A DNA stretch of 64,000 bases from Nocardia carnea (GTDB taxonomy: Bacteria > Actinomycetota > Actinomycetes > Mycobacteriales > Mycobacteriaceae): the NCBI RefSeq assembly GCF_029868855.1, contig NZ_JARWOV010000271.1:1-64000 (forward strand). Direction: 5' to 3'. The position numbers and the translations under genes were made by a program. Position 1 is the stretch's first letter. Every line of letters starts with the position of its first letter. Positions 6,803 through 15,318 of the stretch are shown one piece after another. A model generated the notes under the pieces. That model saw only the letters and a program-made list of their open reading frames with translations. It was not told the DNA's origin and made no database searches.

Positions 6803-7762
6803 ATGAGCACAGCGAATACACCCACATCGGGCTTGCATCCTCAGGTGCAGGTATATCTGGAACGGATCTCGCGCGCAGGGTTCGCGGAACTGCACACCTT
6901 CACACCCGAGCAGGCGCGCGAGGGTCTGCGCCGCCAGATCCCGTTACTCGGTGAACCGGAACCGGTCGCCGCGATCGAGAATCGGGCGATCTCACTGGCG
7001 GGTCACGAGGTTCCGATCCGGATCTATACCCCGGCCGGTGAGGGGCCATTTCCGGTGATGGCGTTCTTCCACGGCGGCGGTTTCGTCGTCGGTGATCTCG
7101 ACACCCATGACGGCCTGTGCCGCAGCCTCGCCAACGGTGCAGCCGCCGCGGTCGTCTCGGTCGGCTATCCCTTGGCGCCGGAACACAAATTCCCCGCCGC
7201 AGTGGACGTGTGCTTCGCGGCTACGCAGTGGGCCGCGGCACACGCCGACAGTTTCGGCGCCGACGGAAACAGGATCGCGGTCGCCGGTGACAGCGCCGGC
7301 GGCAATCTCGCCGCGGTCGTTACGCATATGGCCCGCGACCTGGGAGGACCGCCGCTGGCCTTCCAGTTGCTCATCTATCCCGACACGGATTTCCGGCGCA
7401 GCAATATCAGCATCCGGGAGTTCGCCGGGAAATACGGGAACATCACGCGTGCGGGCCAGCATTGGTTCATGGACAACTATCTGCGCGGCGAAGCGGAAAA
7501 GTTCGATCCACGTGTCTCCCCGCTGCTGGCGACCGACCATTCCGGCTTGCCGCCGGCGCTGATCATCACCGCCGAATACGATGCGCTACGGGACGAGGGC
7601 GAAGAGTACGCCGCCGCACTGTCCCGCGCCGGGGTGCCGGCCGAGGTCAGCCGCTACCCGGGAATGATCCACGAGTTCGCGCGCCATCCGTTCGGTGCCA
7701 CAGCGCGATCCGAAGCCGCCGCCGCATTACGCCGGGCATTCGCCGTGGTTTCCGAAGTTTAG
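6803..7762 (+). CDS. Alpha/beta hydrolase (HSL-type esterase/lipase)
   Basis: 319 residues with all hallmarks of the hormone-sensitive-lipase family: oxyanion-hole motif HGGGF (90-94), nucleophile motif GDSAGG (162-167, Ser164), catalytic Asp in EYDALRDEG (about 257-265) and His in MIHEF near 287. It hydrolyses short acyl esters in the cytoplasm. The N-terminal cap (about 10-60) is helical. The gene is divergent from a MerR regulator and lies directly behind a 19-bp-spacer promoter, so it is the likely activated target. A role in detoxifying a small ester or lactone is inferred only from this context. Confidence 0.88.
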   Translation: MSTANTPTSGLHPQVQVYLERISRAGFAELHTFTPEQAREGLRRQIPLLGEPEPVAAIENRAISLAGHEVPIRIYTPAGEGPFPVMAFFHGGGFVVGDLDTHDGLCRSLANGAAAAVVSVGYPLAPEHKFPAAVDVCFAATQWAAAHADSFGADGNRIAVAGDSAGGNLAAVVTHMARDLGGPPLAFQLLIYPDTDFRRSNISIREFAGKYGNITRAGQHWFMDNYLRGEAEKFDPRVSPLLATDHSGLPPALIITAEYDALRDEGEEYAAALSRAGVPAEVSRYPGMIHEFARHPFGATARSEAAAALRRAFAVVSEV

Positions 7763-7887
7763 GGATGGGTTGCCGACTCGGGATAACCCGAACCTCTGGC
7801 TACCGTTCGAGTGACCGGAGTATCTCCGCTGTGCCACTTGCGGATGTCCGACGGGGTGTCCGCGCGCGGGAGTGATCCTGCCCGGCG

Positions 7888-8247
7888 TTACCGGCAGCAG
7901 TTGGGGTCCAGGACCACGCAGAGCGCGGCCAGTGCGTCGCGGTGGACACGGTGGACGACGTTCATGCCCTGACGTTCGGAGTTCAGGAGTCCCGCTTTGC
8001 GCAGCTGGGAAAGGTGGTGGCTGACCGTGGATTCGGACAGGCCGACCGCGTCGGCGAGGTCGCCGCCGTTGCGCCCGTCCTCGGGGCTCGCCAGCAGCAG
8101 TGACATCAGCTTCACCCGGACCGGGTCGGCGAGGGCTTTGAGCCGGAGTGCGACGTGCAGGGCGGCTTCGTCGTCGACCGGGCCGGCGGCCACGGGTGGG
8201 CAGCACAGGGGTGTGCTCATGTCGATGACGGGCAGCGCTTTGGGCAT
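7888..8247 (-). CDS. arsR: ArsR/SmtB-family metalloregulator with Cys pairs at both ends
   Basis: 119 residues with the ArsR winged helix (ALADPVRVKLMSLL ... SESTVSHHLSQLRKAGLL). It lacks the classical CVC motif in the recognition helix region. Instead it has a vicinal pair at Cys15-Cys16 near the N-terminus and another, PNCC, at the C-terminus. N-terminal pairs at this position bind As(III) in the Corynebacterium glutamicum ArsR type (established for that protein). I chose the ATG at 8247 (MPKALPVID...), as in homologues I remember; an ATG at 8256 is possible. It is divergent from the ArsI/CadI gene, which it probably represses together with itself. Confidence 0.82.
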   Translation of the reverse strand: MPKALPVIDMSTPLCCPPVAAGPVDDEAALHVALRLKALADPVRVKLMSLLLASPEDGRNGGDLADAVGLSESTVSHHLSQLRKAGLLNSERQGMNVVHRVHRDALAALCVVLDPNCCR

Positions 8248-8271
8248 GAAAACCATCCTACCGATGATGTT

Positions 8272-8325
8272 GACTTATGTCGAAAAGGTGGCAGACTGGC
8301 CGCTGTCAGCAATTCGATATATGTC
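8272..8325. promoter_or_regulatory. Candidate ArsR operator repeats between arsR and arsI
   Basis: Two direct copies of GAYWTATGTC occur in this short divergent region: GACTTATGTC at 8272-8281 and GATATATGTC at 8316-8325, with start points 44 bases apart (about four helical turns). They stand out as A/T-rich in G+C-rich flanks and could be paired dimer sites. Assignment to this ArsR is inference. Confidence 0.4.
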
Positions 8326-8343
8326 ACACAGGTGGTGGTCATC

Positions 8344-8856
8344 ATGTCACGTGTTCAGCTCGCACTCAACGTCGACAATGTGGAGCAGGCCGTCGAGTTC
8401 TACTCGACCCTGTTCGGAGTCCAGCCGGCCAAACGCAAGCCCGGCTATGCGAACTTCGCGGTCGCCGAGCCGCCGCTGAAGCTGGTGCTCATCGAGAACC
8501 CGGGCCAGGGCGGCAGTGTGAACCATCTCGGCGTCGAGGTGGAGTCCGCGGAGAAGGTGCACGCCGAGATCGCACGCCTCTCGGAAGCCGGTCTGTTCAC
8601 CGAGGAGCAGATCGCGACCACGTGTTGCTTCGCCACCCAGGACAAGGTGTGGGTGACCGGCCCGAATCAGGAACGGTGGGAGGTCTACACCGTGCTGGCC
8701 GATACCGAGCATTTCGGCACCGAACCCCGGTTCGCCGGGAAAGACGACGGCGAGGCGGTGCAGGCCTGCTGTGGCACCGACGGCCGCGGCGATTCCGCAC
8801 CCGGGACGGAGGCCGAGTCGACGGTGGCGTGCTGCGCACCGGCCACTGCCCGCTGA
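8344..8856 (+). CDS. arsI: ArsI/CadI-type vicinal-oxygen-chelate protein (C-As lyase family)
   Basis: 170 residues with one VOC fold made of two beta-alpha-beta-beta-beta modules: LALNVDNVEQAVEFYSTLFG at 7-26 and VNHLGVEV around 59-66. The vicinal pair TTCCFATQDKVWVTGP (Cys94-Cys95) is the ArsI signature for binding trivalent organoarsenicals. Predicted Fe(II) ligands are Gln5, His61 and Glu113, matching ArsI enzymes. ArsI cleaves the C-As bond of methyl- and phenyl-arsenite; the mycobacterial homologue CadI is known as a cadmium-induced protein. The C-terminal ~30 residues carry two extra Cys pairs, an unusual thiol-rich tail. The gene sits in an arsenic island beside an arsR, arsC and acr3. 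Confidence 0.85.
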   Translation: MSRVQLALNVDNVEQAVEFYSTLFGVQPAKRKPGYANFAVAEPPLKLVLIENPGQGGSVNHLGVEVESAEKVHAEIARLSEAGLFTEEQIATTCCFATQDKVWVTGPNQERWEVYTVLADTEHFGTEPRFAGKDDGEAVQACCGTDGRGDSAPGTEAESTVACCAPATAR

Positions 8857-9084
8857 GACGCCCGGGCCTCGGCGTGACCGATGTGGAGAACGCGGTAGCG
8901 GCAGGCGGGTCGGCCGCGAGCAGGCCCGAGCCCGGCACGCCGGCGGTTACCGCAAACCGGAAGAGTTCGCCGGTCAGCGGGTATTCATGGTGGGGCGGGG
9001 AGCTCCGCGCGGCCGCCCCACCACCGTGGCTGGGCACGAACGTGCAGGTCATGGCCCCTACCTCGGCCTGGCCCGGCGGGCGGG

Positions 9085-9495
9085 TCAGGCATGTGCGGGC
9101 AATAGCTCGGCGATGAGCGCTTCGACCCGGGCCCGGATCTCGTCACGGATCGGGCGCACCGCCTCCACACCTTTACCGGCCGGATCCTCCAGGTCCCAGT
9201 CGCGGTAACTGACACCGGGGAACACCGGGCAGGTATCACCACAGCCCATGGTGATCACCACATCAGAGGACTGCACCGCATCCGGGGTCAGGATCTTCGG
9301 AGCCCGGCCGGTGAGATCGATTCCGACCTCGGCCATCGCCACTACTGCGGCGGGATTCAGGGTGTCGGCGGGAGCGCTGCCGGCGGAGCGAACCTCGATC
9401 GCGTCGCCGGCGAGGTGGGCGAGGAATCCGGCGGCCATCTGGGAACGCCCGGCATTGTGGACGCAGACGAACAACACACTCGGCTTATCGGTCAC
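9085..9495 (-). CDS. arsC: Arsenate reductase / arsenate-mycothiol transferase, LMW-PTP fold
   Basis: 136 residues beginning with the GTG at 9495 (AAAGG upstream). The low-molecular-weight phosphatase P-loop CVHNAGRS (Cys11-Arg17) is present, as are MGCGDTCP (about 83-90, Cys85 and Cys89) and YRDWDLEDPAG carrying the general acid Asp. This pattern matches actinobacterial arsenate reductases that form an arseno-mycothiol adduct, later reduced by mycoredoxin (EC 2.8.4.2), rather than a true tyrosine phosphatase. The arsenite released would leave through the Acr3 pump encoded immediately upstream in the same operon. Longer N-terminal readings add a Cys-rich stretch without family support. Confidence 0.87.
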   Translation of the reverse strand: MTDKPSVLFVCVHNAGRSQMAAGFLAHLAGDAIEVRSAGSAPADTLNPAAVVAMAEVGIDLTGRAPKILTPDAVQSSDVVITMGCGDTCPVFPGVSYRDWDLEDPAGKGVEAVRPIRDEIRARVEALIAELLPAHA

Positions 9496-9606
9496 GGCAG
9501 GGCCTTTCAGTCGGTGGGGATGTCGAGTTCGGCGAGGTGGTGAACAGGCCGGGCACCACCCGGCGAACTGTTCGGGCACGGATGAGCAGCACCGCCGGGG
9601 CCCTGG

Positions 9607-10707
9607 TCATCGCGATCCCACTTCGGTTACACCCGCCGAGGCGCGGAATCGGTTGCGCAGGGCCAGCGATACATACACCAGGGCGACCAGGACGGGGACC
9701 TCGATCAGCGGGCCCACGACCCCGGCGAGGGCTTGCCCGGAGGTGGCGCCGTAGGTGGCGATCGCGACCGCGATGGCGAGTTCGAAGTTGTTGCCCGCCG
9801 CGGTGAACGCCAGCGTGGTCGTCCGCTCGTAGCCGAGCCCCATCATCGCGCCGAGCAGGTAGCCCCCACCCCACATGATCGCGAAATACGCCAGCAGCGG
9901 GATCGCGATGCGGACCACGTCGAGGGGCTGGGAGGTGATGCGGTCGCCCTGCAGCGCGAACAGCAGCACGATGGTGAACAGCAGACCGTAGAGCGCCCAC
10001 GGCCCGATTCGCGGAATCAGCGTGGATTCGTACCAGTCGCAGCCCTTCGCACGCTCGCCTGAGCGGCGGGTGAGGTATCCGGCCAGCAGCGGGATGCCGA
10101 GGAAGATCAGTACCGATTTCGCGATCTGCCAGGGCGAGGCCTCGATCGTGGTCTGTTCCAGGCCCAGCCATCCGGGCAGTACCGAGAGGTAGAACCAGCC
10201 CAGCACGGCGAACATGACGACCTGGAAGATCGAGTTCAACGCCACCAGCACGGCGGCGGCTTCGCGGTCTCCGCAGGCCAGATCGTTCCAGATGATCACC
10301 ATGGCGATGCAGCGCGCGAGCCCGACGATGATCAGTCCGGTCCGGTACTCCGGAAGATCGGGCAGCAGCAGCCAGGCCAGAGCGAACATCAACGCGGGAC
10401 CGAGTACCCAGTTCAGCACCAGCGACCCGATCAGGAGGCGGCGGTCGCCGGTGACCGTGTCGAGGCGGTCGTAGCGGACCTTGGCCAGTACCGGGTACAT
10501 CATGATCAGCAGCCCGATCGCGATCGGCAGCGAGATCCCGTCGATTTCCACCGCCGCCAGCGCATCCCCGAGGCCCGGGATGAGCCGGCCCAGCAGCAGA
10601 CCGGCGGCCATGGCCACGCCGATCCACACCGGCAGGAACCGGTCCAGCGTCGAGAGCTTGCCCACCACTCCGTGCTCGCCGGCGGTGGTGGTAGCGGTGG
10701 CGCTCAT
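9607..10707 (-). CDS. acr3: Arsenite efflux transporter Acr3
   Basis: 366 residues and about ten transmembrane segments, the normal Acr3 size. The conserved fourth-helix motif GLARCIAMVIIWN contains the essential Cys133, and the later FTAAGNNFELAIAVAIATYG motif is the second Acr3 signature. It expels As(OH)3 using the proton gradient at the inner membrane. Its ATG overlaps the arsR stop by 4 bases, and arsC follows 111 bases downstream, so arsR-acr3-arsC form one minus-strand operon under the 22-bp dyad at 11084-11105. Assignment is firm; possible antimonite transport cannot be judged. Confidence 0.92.
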   Translation of the reverse strand: MSATATTTAGEHGVVGKLSTLDRFLPVWIGVAMAAGLLLGRLIPGLGDALAAVEIDGISLPIAIGLLIMMYPVLAKVRYDRLDTVTGDRRLLIGSLVLNWVLGPALMFALAWLLLPDLPEYRTGLIIVGLARCIAMVIIWNDLACGDREAAAVLVALNSIFQVVMFAVLGWFYLSVLPGWLGLEQTTIEASPWQIAKSVLIFLGIPLLAGYLTRRSGERAKGCDWYESTLIPRIGPWALYGLLFTIVLLFALQGDRITSQPLDVVRIAIPLLAYFAIMWGGGYLLGAMMGLGYERTTTLAFTAAGNNFELAIAVAIATYGATSGQALAGVVGPLIEVPVLVALVYVSLALRNRFRASAGVTEVGSR

Positions 10708-11081
10708 GCGGTGACCCCGGCGGCCTCGCCGCTCTCCAGCAGCAACGCGTCCGACACTCGCTGCAACGCCTGCGGGACAACCCGGTAGTACACCCAGGAC
10801 GCGCGGCGTTCACTGGTCAGCAGCCCTGCTTCGCGCAGCACTTTCAGATGGTGGGAGATGGTCGGCTGGGTGAGATCGATGCCCTCGGACAGATCACACA
10901 CGCAGGCCTCCATCCCGGACCTGGACGCGATCGAACTCAACAGACGCAGCCGCACCGGATCCGACAGCGCCTTGAACACCGCCGCCAACTCCACCGCGGT
11001 CTCCGCCGACAGGGGCTCCCGCACACAGGGGGCAGGGTTGCAGGCCTCGACCGGTATCACCGGCAACTGCGACTTCGACAT
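10704..11081 (-). CDS. arsR: ArsR arsenic-responsive repressor (first gene of arsR-acr3-arsC)
   Basis: 125 residues. The winged helix runs from about 30 to 95 (VFKALSDPVRLRLLSSIA, then TQPTISHHLKVLREAGLL). It carries the classical metal-binding motif ACVCDL (Cys60, Cys62) next to the recognition helix, plus Cys14 and Cys19 near the N-terminus. The ATG at 11081 was chosen because it gives the standard ArsR N-terminus (MSKSQLPVI) and lies just downstream of the operator; longer in-frame starts have no family support. It represses its own operon and is released by As(III). The island therefore has two different ArsR types. Confidence 0.9.
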   Translation of the reverse strand: MSKSQLPVIPVEACNPAPCVREPLSAETAVELAAVFKALSDPVRLRLLSSIASRSGMEACVCDLSEGIDLTQPTISHHLKVLREAGLLTSERRASWVYYRVVPQALQRVSDALLLESGEAAGVTA

Positions 11082-11083
11082 GA

Positions 11084-11105
11084 ATCGATATTGACAAATA
11101 TCGAT
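11084..11105. promoter_or_regulatory. ArsR operator of the arsR-acr3-arsC operon
   Basis: A perfect inverted repeat ATCGATATT-N4-AATATCGAT ends three bases before the arsR ATG. Such A/T-rich 9-bp half-sites are typical ArsR/SmtB operators. Its closeness to the start implies overlap with the promoter and a very short or absent leader. Confidence 0.7.
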
Positions 11106-11223
11106 ACCGAGGCGCAAACAAACACCCGGTGAACAGCCACCCGCACATCGGCACCGCCGAAGATGCGCCGAAGCCGCGGTCACAGCACCCGTCCGCCCCA
11201 GACCGACCCGGCATACTCGGGGT

Positions 11224-11943
11224 GTGAACAACGAGGGGTACAGCACGGCCGTGGACTGCGCCGTCGAACTGGATGATCCGGTGGGTGAATCGCTGCGGGG
11301 ACGGCATGCGCATTTGGGCCGGTGGATCGGGCGGGCGGGTGCGTACCTGCCGGAGGTGGCGTCGTTCACCGCAGTGGGCAACGATCCGGATGAGCAGGTA
11401 TGGGCCGAGGTGGCCCGGCTGGTCGGGCGGGGGGAGGTCGCGGATATTTTCAGTAGCGGGGCGCGGCCGCCTGCCGACTGGGAACCCGTTTTCGCCCTGG
11501 ACGGCCGGCAGATGATCGGGCCGGCGAGCGCGCCGGAACAACTGCCGAGCCCCGGTACCGATGTAGTGGAGCTGGGCGCGGAGAGTGTGCCCGAGATGCT
11601 CGACCTGATCGCGCGGACGCAGCCGGGGCCGTTCCGGCCCCGCACCCACGAACTCGGCACCTATCTGGGTATCCGCGAGCACGGCAGGCTGGTGGCGATG
11701 GCGGGCGAACGGCTCCGGCCGCCGGGATGGACCGAGGTCAGCGCTGTCTGCACAGCACCGGAGGCGCGGGGCAGAGGGTATGCGGCCCGTTTGATCGGCG
11801 AGCTCGTCGCGCGGATCGTGACGCGGGGGGAACGGCCGTTTCTGCATGTGGTCGAAACCAATGCCGGTGCGATCGCCCTGTACGAGCGGCTCGGTTTCCG
11901 CACCCGCACGCAAGTGACCTTCCGGGGGTTCCGCGTACCTTGA
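11224..11943 (+). CDS. GNAT-family N-acetyltransferase (FR47-like)
   Basis: 239 residues from a GTG start. The N-terminal ~100 residues are divergent. The C-terminal GNAT core has the acetyl-CoA loop AVCTAPEARGRGYAARLI (about 170-187, motif A R-G-x-G-x-A) and the motif B region NAGAIALYERLGFR. Proteins of this shape resemble FR47-like acetyltransferases that acetylate small molecules or peptides. The gene starts beside the arsenic operon but is divergent from it and has no shared operator. Substrate unknown. Confidence 0.78.
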   Translation: MNNEGYSTAVDCAVELDDPVGESLRGRHAHLGRWIGRAGAYLPEVASFTAVGNDPDEQVWAEVARLVGRGEVADIFSSGARPPADWEPVFALDGRQMIGPASAPEQLPSPGTDVVELGAESVPEMLDLIARTQPGPFRPRTHELGTYLGIREHGRLVAMAGERLRPPGWTEVSAVCTAPEARGRGYAARLIGELVARIVTRGERPFLHVVETNAGAIALYERLGFRTRTQVTFRGFRVP

Positions 11944-12045
11944 TGTCGATGACCGACCGGGATGCCTCCTGAACCCGTTATCCTGCTCTCCGGCGTTCCG
12001 GCCCCGCCGCACCATGCGGCGCCCTGATCCGAAGGGAGTGGTGGC

Positions 12046-12714
12046 ATGACCGACGAGGCAGCGGCGGCCATTTCGGTGATGGTGGTCGACGATCACCCGA
12101 TCTGGCGCGAAGGCGTGGCCCGGGACCTCGAGGCGGCCGGGTTCCGGGTGATCGCCACCGCCGAGGACACCGCGACCGCAGTCCGGCGGGCCGCCGCGGC
12201 ACGACCGCGCGTGGTGCTGATGGATATGCAGCTCCCCGACGGCAACGGCGCCCAGGCGACAGCCGATGTGCTGCGAGTTTCCCCGGACAGCCGGGTGCTG
12301 GTGCTCTCGGCGTCCGACGAACGCGACGACGTACTGGACGCGGTGAAAGCGGGGGCCTGCGGGTACCTCGTCAAAAGTGCTTCCGCGGCCGAACTTTTCG
12401 CCGCGGTCCACGATACGGCTGCCGGGCAGGCGGTGTTCACCCCCGGGCTGGCCGGTCTGGTGCTGGGCGAATACCGGCGGATGGCCACCGCTCCCAGCGA
12501 TCCCGGCACCCCCGAGCGGCCCGCGCTGACCGAACGCGAAACCGAGGTGCTGCGCCTGGTCGCCAAAGGGCTGTCGGCCAAGCAGATCGCCAACCGTCTG
12601 CACCTGAGCCATCGCACGATCGAGAACCATGTACAGGCGACCCTGCGCAAACTTCAGCTGGCGAACCGGGTGGAGCTCACGCGCTATGTGATCGAACAGG
12701 GCCTGGACGATTGA
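12046..12714 (+). CDS. Orphan NarL/FixJ-type response regulator
   Basis: 222 residues. The receiver domain occupies 10-125 with acidic pocket DD (15-16), phosphoacceptor Asp60 (VVLMDMQLPDGNG), Ser/Thr region VLSAS and Lys in YLVKSA. The LuxR-type helix-turn-helix is at about 155-215 (LTERETEVLRLVAKGLSAKQIANRL ... TIENHV). It follows a strong GAAGGGAG ribosome site. Its cognate kinase is not adjacent; neighbours are a GNAT gene and a DUF2339 membrane protein. It may receive phosphate from a distant histidine kinase. Confidence 0.9.
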   Translation: MTDEAAAAISVMVVDDHPIWREGVARDLEAAGFRVIATAEDTATAVRRAAAARPRVVLMDMQLPDGNGAQATADVLRVSPDSRVLVLSASDERDDVLDAVKAGACGYLVKSASAAELFAAVHDTAAGQAVFTPGLAGLVLGEYRRMATAPSDPGTPERPALTERETEVLRLVAKGLSAKQIANRLHLSHRTIENHVQATLRKLQLANRVELTRYVIEQGLDD

Positions 12715-12950
12715 TGACCGCCGCTATCCGAAGGCCGGGGACTCACCGACCTGTGCGGGCGGGCGGGCGGCAGTAACGCGACGGTCCGGGTGGCCATCGG
12801 CCCAGGCCGCCACGGCGCGATCGGCCGCGCCGTCATGCAGTTCTCCAGTGGTGTTCCCGACAAGGCGGACAGCGGGATCGGGTAGATCCCGAGGCGGTGG
12901 CGAGTAGTTCTACTCATCCGCTGGGAACCCGCTCCGCCGACCATCGGAAT

Positions 12951-15155
12951 ATGACGATTTCGATCGACCCGGCGCTGGTCGCCCGCCTGTCCGGCGAGTT
13001 CGACTCGCTGGCCGGTGAATTCACCGCTCTGGGCGGACAGCTGAACACGCTGGGCCGTGACCTGGCTTCCCTGCATCGGCAGGTGCTGTCGGCGGCGCCG
13101 GACCGCGCCGGATCGCCGGGTACCGCGGTTTCCGCGGCGCCACCCGAGCCGGCCGCGAACCCGGGCGGGGGGTCCGGCCCCGAGGCAGCAGTCTCGGGGC
13201 CCGCGACGGAGAAGATCACGGCACCACCGGGCGCTGCGCCGGGTGTGGCGCCGGTATCCGGTGTGCGCGTCGGCGGGGTGCACACACCGGAACAGCCGGG
13301 CCCGGCCTCTCCCCCGGTGGAGGCCGGGTCCGGCACCCGACCCGGAACGCCGCCGCCCGCGCCCGGAACCACCGCCTCTCCGGGCGGCTGGACGGGCGGA
13401 ACTTATGCCGCCCCACCCGGTGCCGCGCCGTGGCCCGGCCGCCCCGCCACGACCGCGCGGACGTATCGGGCAGCGATGGCTCAGGTGCCGTCCACGGCGT
13501 TCCCGCCGGGCGGTCCCTTCCCACCACGCAACCGTGCTCAAGGCTCCCGTACCCCGGTACCACCGTGGTGGCAGCGGGAGGGCGTCATCAGCCGGCTGCT
13601 CGCGGTCGCGGGGGTGGCGGTCACGCTCATCGGCGTCGTCATGCTGCTGGTACTCGCCGCGCAGGCCGGGATCTTCGGGCCGGTTCCGCGGGTGGTCGCC
13701 GGCGCGGTCTTCTCCGCCGCGCTGGTGGGCGCCGGAATGCGGGTGTTCCGGCGGCCCGGCGGGCGCGTGGGCGGGATCGCGCTCGCCGCCACGGGTTTCG
13801 CGGGGGCCTATCTCGATGTCGTGGCGATGACCACGATCTACGACTGGCTGCATCCGGTACCCGGCTTCGCTGCCGCCCTCGGTATCGCGGCGGCCGGGGT
13901 GGGGTTGGCGGTGCAGTGGCGATCGCAACCGCTGGCCGTGCTGGTCGTGACGGGGGCGGCCGGGCTCGCGCCGTTCGTCACGATCGAACTCGCCCTGCTC
14001 GCCTTCTTGATCGTGCTGCAAGTGGCCTGTGTCCCGGTGCAGATGCGGTACGACTGGCCGTTCCTCCATCTGGTGCGCACGGTTCCCGCGGTGCTGGCCA
14101 CCCATCTGACGATCCTCGCGTTCGTGATCGGACAGCCGGACGACCGCCGGGCGCTGGTACTCGTGGCGGCGACGGCGGTAGCCGCGGTCGGTCTGGGCGG
14201 CGCGCTCGTCGTGACGCGGCAGCGGCCGGGCGATCTCGTCGCGAGCCTGAGCTGCGCGCTGGCCCTCACCCCGCTGCTTGCCGCGCCCGCCCTGATCGAC
14301 CGGCCGGCCGCCACCGTCCTGTCCGCGGGTTACGCGGCGGTGCTGCTGGCGGTCGCCGCGACAACGCTGGTCCCGAAACTGCGTGACGCAGCCCGCATCC
14401 CGGGCCATACCGCGATCGTGGCGGGCACCGGCGGTTCCTTCGCTCTGCTGGAAGCCGTCTGGGATGTCACCACCGGGTCCACCCTGCCGTTGGGGCTCCT
14501 GCTCGTCGCCGCCTGCTATCTGGGCGTCGCGGGCCAGGCCCGGAACCGGGTCACGGCTCTGCTCGGCACCTGCTACGCCGTACTCGGCGGTATCGGCCTG
14601 TTCGCCGTCGCCGATCCGGAAACCCTGGCCGCATCTCGCCTGGCAATCGAGGGCCTGAGCACCGCGACCGCGGCGGCCGCGGTCGCGGGGCTGGGCGTCC
14701 TCGCGGTGGCATTGTGGACGCTGCGCCGGCTCTTCGGCACGACGACCGACGAAGCGGTGACCACACTGCTGTGGATCGGCGCCAGTGCGGCGGCGCTGTA
14801 CCTGGTGACCACCGCGACGGTGTCGCTGGGTGCCGCCGCCGGCGCCGCGGACGGATTCGTCGTCGGCCACAGCGTATCCACCATCATCTGGATGACCGGG
14901 GCGCTGGCCGCCCTCCTGTACGGCCTGCGCCGGCTGGGCGCCGAGGCGTCGGCCACGGTGAAGGTCGCGCTGGGGTCCGGGCTGCTGGTCACCGCCGCCG
15001 CCCTGGCGAAACTGTTCCTGTTCGACCTGGCGACGCTGGACGGACTGATCCGGGTCGCGGCCTTCCTGATGGTCGGAATCCTCTTGCTGGTCGCCGGAAC
15101 CCGCTATGCCCGGGCGTTCGCCGAAACCGGGTCACGCGAGTCCCGCACCGGGTAG
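12951..15155 (+). CDS. DUF2339-type polytopic membrane protein
   Basis: 734 residues. Residues 1-45 form a helical, coiled-coil-like start (LSGEFDSLAGEFTALGGQLNTLGRDLASLHRQV). Residues 50-200 are a Pro/Gly/Ala-rich disordered linker. From about 205, after PWWQREGVISRLL, 16 or more hydrophobic segments follow to the end. Coiled coil, disordered linker and many membrane helices is the DUF2339 architecture; the family's function is unknown but it is common in envelope-rich bacteria. The ATG at 12951 is preferred over an upstream in-frame start at 12897, which only adds a Ser/His-rich stretch. It lies downstream of the orphan response regulator, which may or may not control it. Confidence 0.75.
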   Translation: MTISIDPALVARLSGEFDSLAGEFTALGGQLNTLGRDLASLHRQVLSAAPDRAGSPGTAVSAAPPEPAANPGGGSGPEAAVSGPATEKITAPPGAAPGVAPVSGVRVGGVHTPEQPGPASPPVEAGSGTRPGTPPPAPGTTASPGGWTGGTYAAPPGAAPWPGRPATTARTYRAAMAQVPSTAFPPGGPFPPRNRAQGSRTPVPPWWQREGVISRLLAVAGVAVTLIGVVMLLVLAAQAGIFGPVPRVVAGAVFSAALVGAGMRVFRRPGGRVGGIALAATGFAGAYLDVVAMTTIYDWLHPVPGFAAALGIAAAGVGLAVQWRSQPLAVLVVTGAAGLAPFVTIELALLAFLIVLQVACVPVQMRYDWPFLHLVRTVPAVLATHLTILAFVIGQPDDRRALVLVAATAVAAVGLGGALVVTRQRPGDLVASLSCALALTPLLAAPALIDRPAATVLSAGYAAVLLAVAATTLVPKLRDAARIPGHTAIVAGTGGSFALLEAVWDVTTGSTLPLGLLLVAACYLGVAGQARNRVTALLGTCYAVLGGIGLFAVADPETLAASRLAIEGLSTATAAAAVAGLGVLAVALWTLRRLFGTTTDEAVTTLLWIGASAAALYLVTTATVSLGAAAGAADGFVVGHSVSTIIWMTGALAALLYGLRRLGAEASATVKVALGSGLLVTAAALAKLFLFDLATLDGLIRVAAFLMVGILLLVAGTRYARAFAETGSRESRTG

Positions 15156-15189
15156 CGAACTCTCGGCCGTCGCCGGCCGGCAACCAGCT

Positions 15190-15224
15190 GCCGCTGCGCA
15201 TCTCCCCTCCGGGTGCGCAGCGGC
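15190..15224. terminator. Bidirectional hairpin between convergent DUF2339 and bioA genes
   Basis: A perfect 11-bp stem (GCCGCTGCGCA / TGCGCAGCGGC) with a 13-base loop lies between the two convergent genes, 34 bases from the DUF2339 stop and about 95 from the bioA stop. It can fold in either transcript. Confidence 0.6.
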
Positions 15225-15318
15225 GGCCGTCCGGCGGGCGGGTGACCGCGATCCCGGCCGATCCACCGCATCACGTCGACGGTCGTCGAACAGAGGTCTC
15301 GAACCGGCGCCGGGGTCG

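Noticed and set aside
12684..14870. A 728-codon open frame on the minus strand
   Set aside because: It is the antisense shadow of the DUF2339 gene; its composition (Arg/Gly/Gln/His-rich, no family motifs) is typical of antisense frames in G+C-rich DNA.
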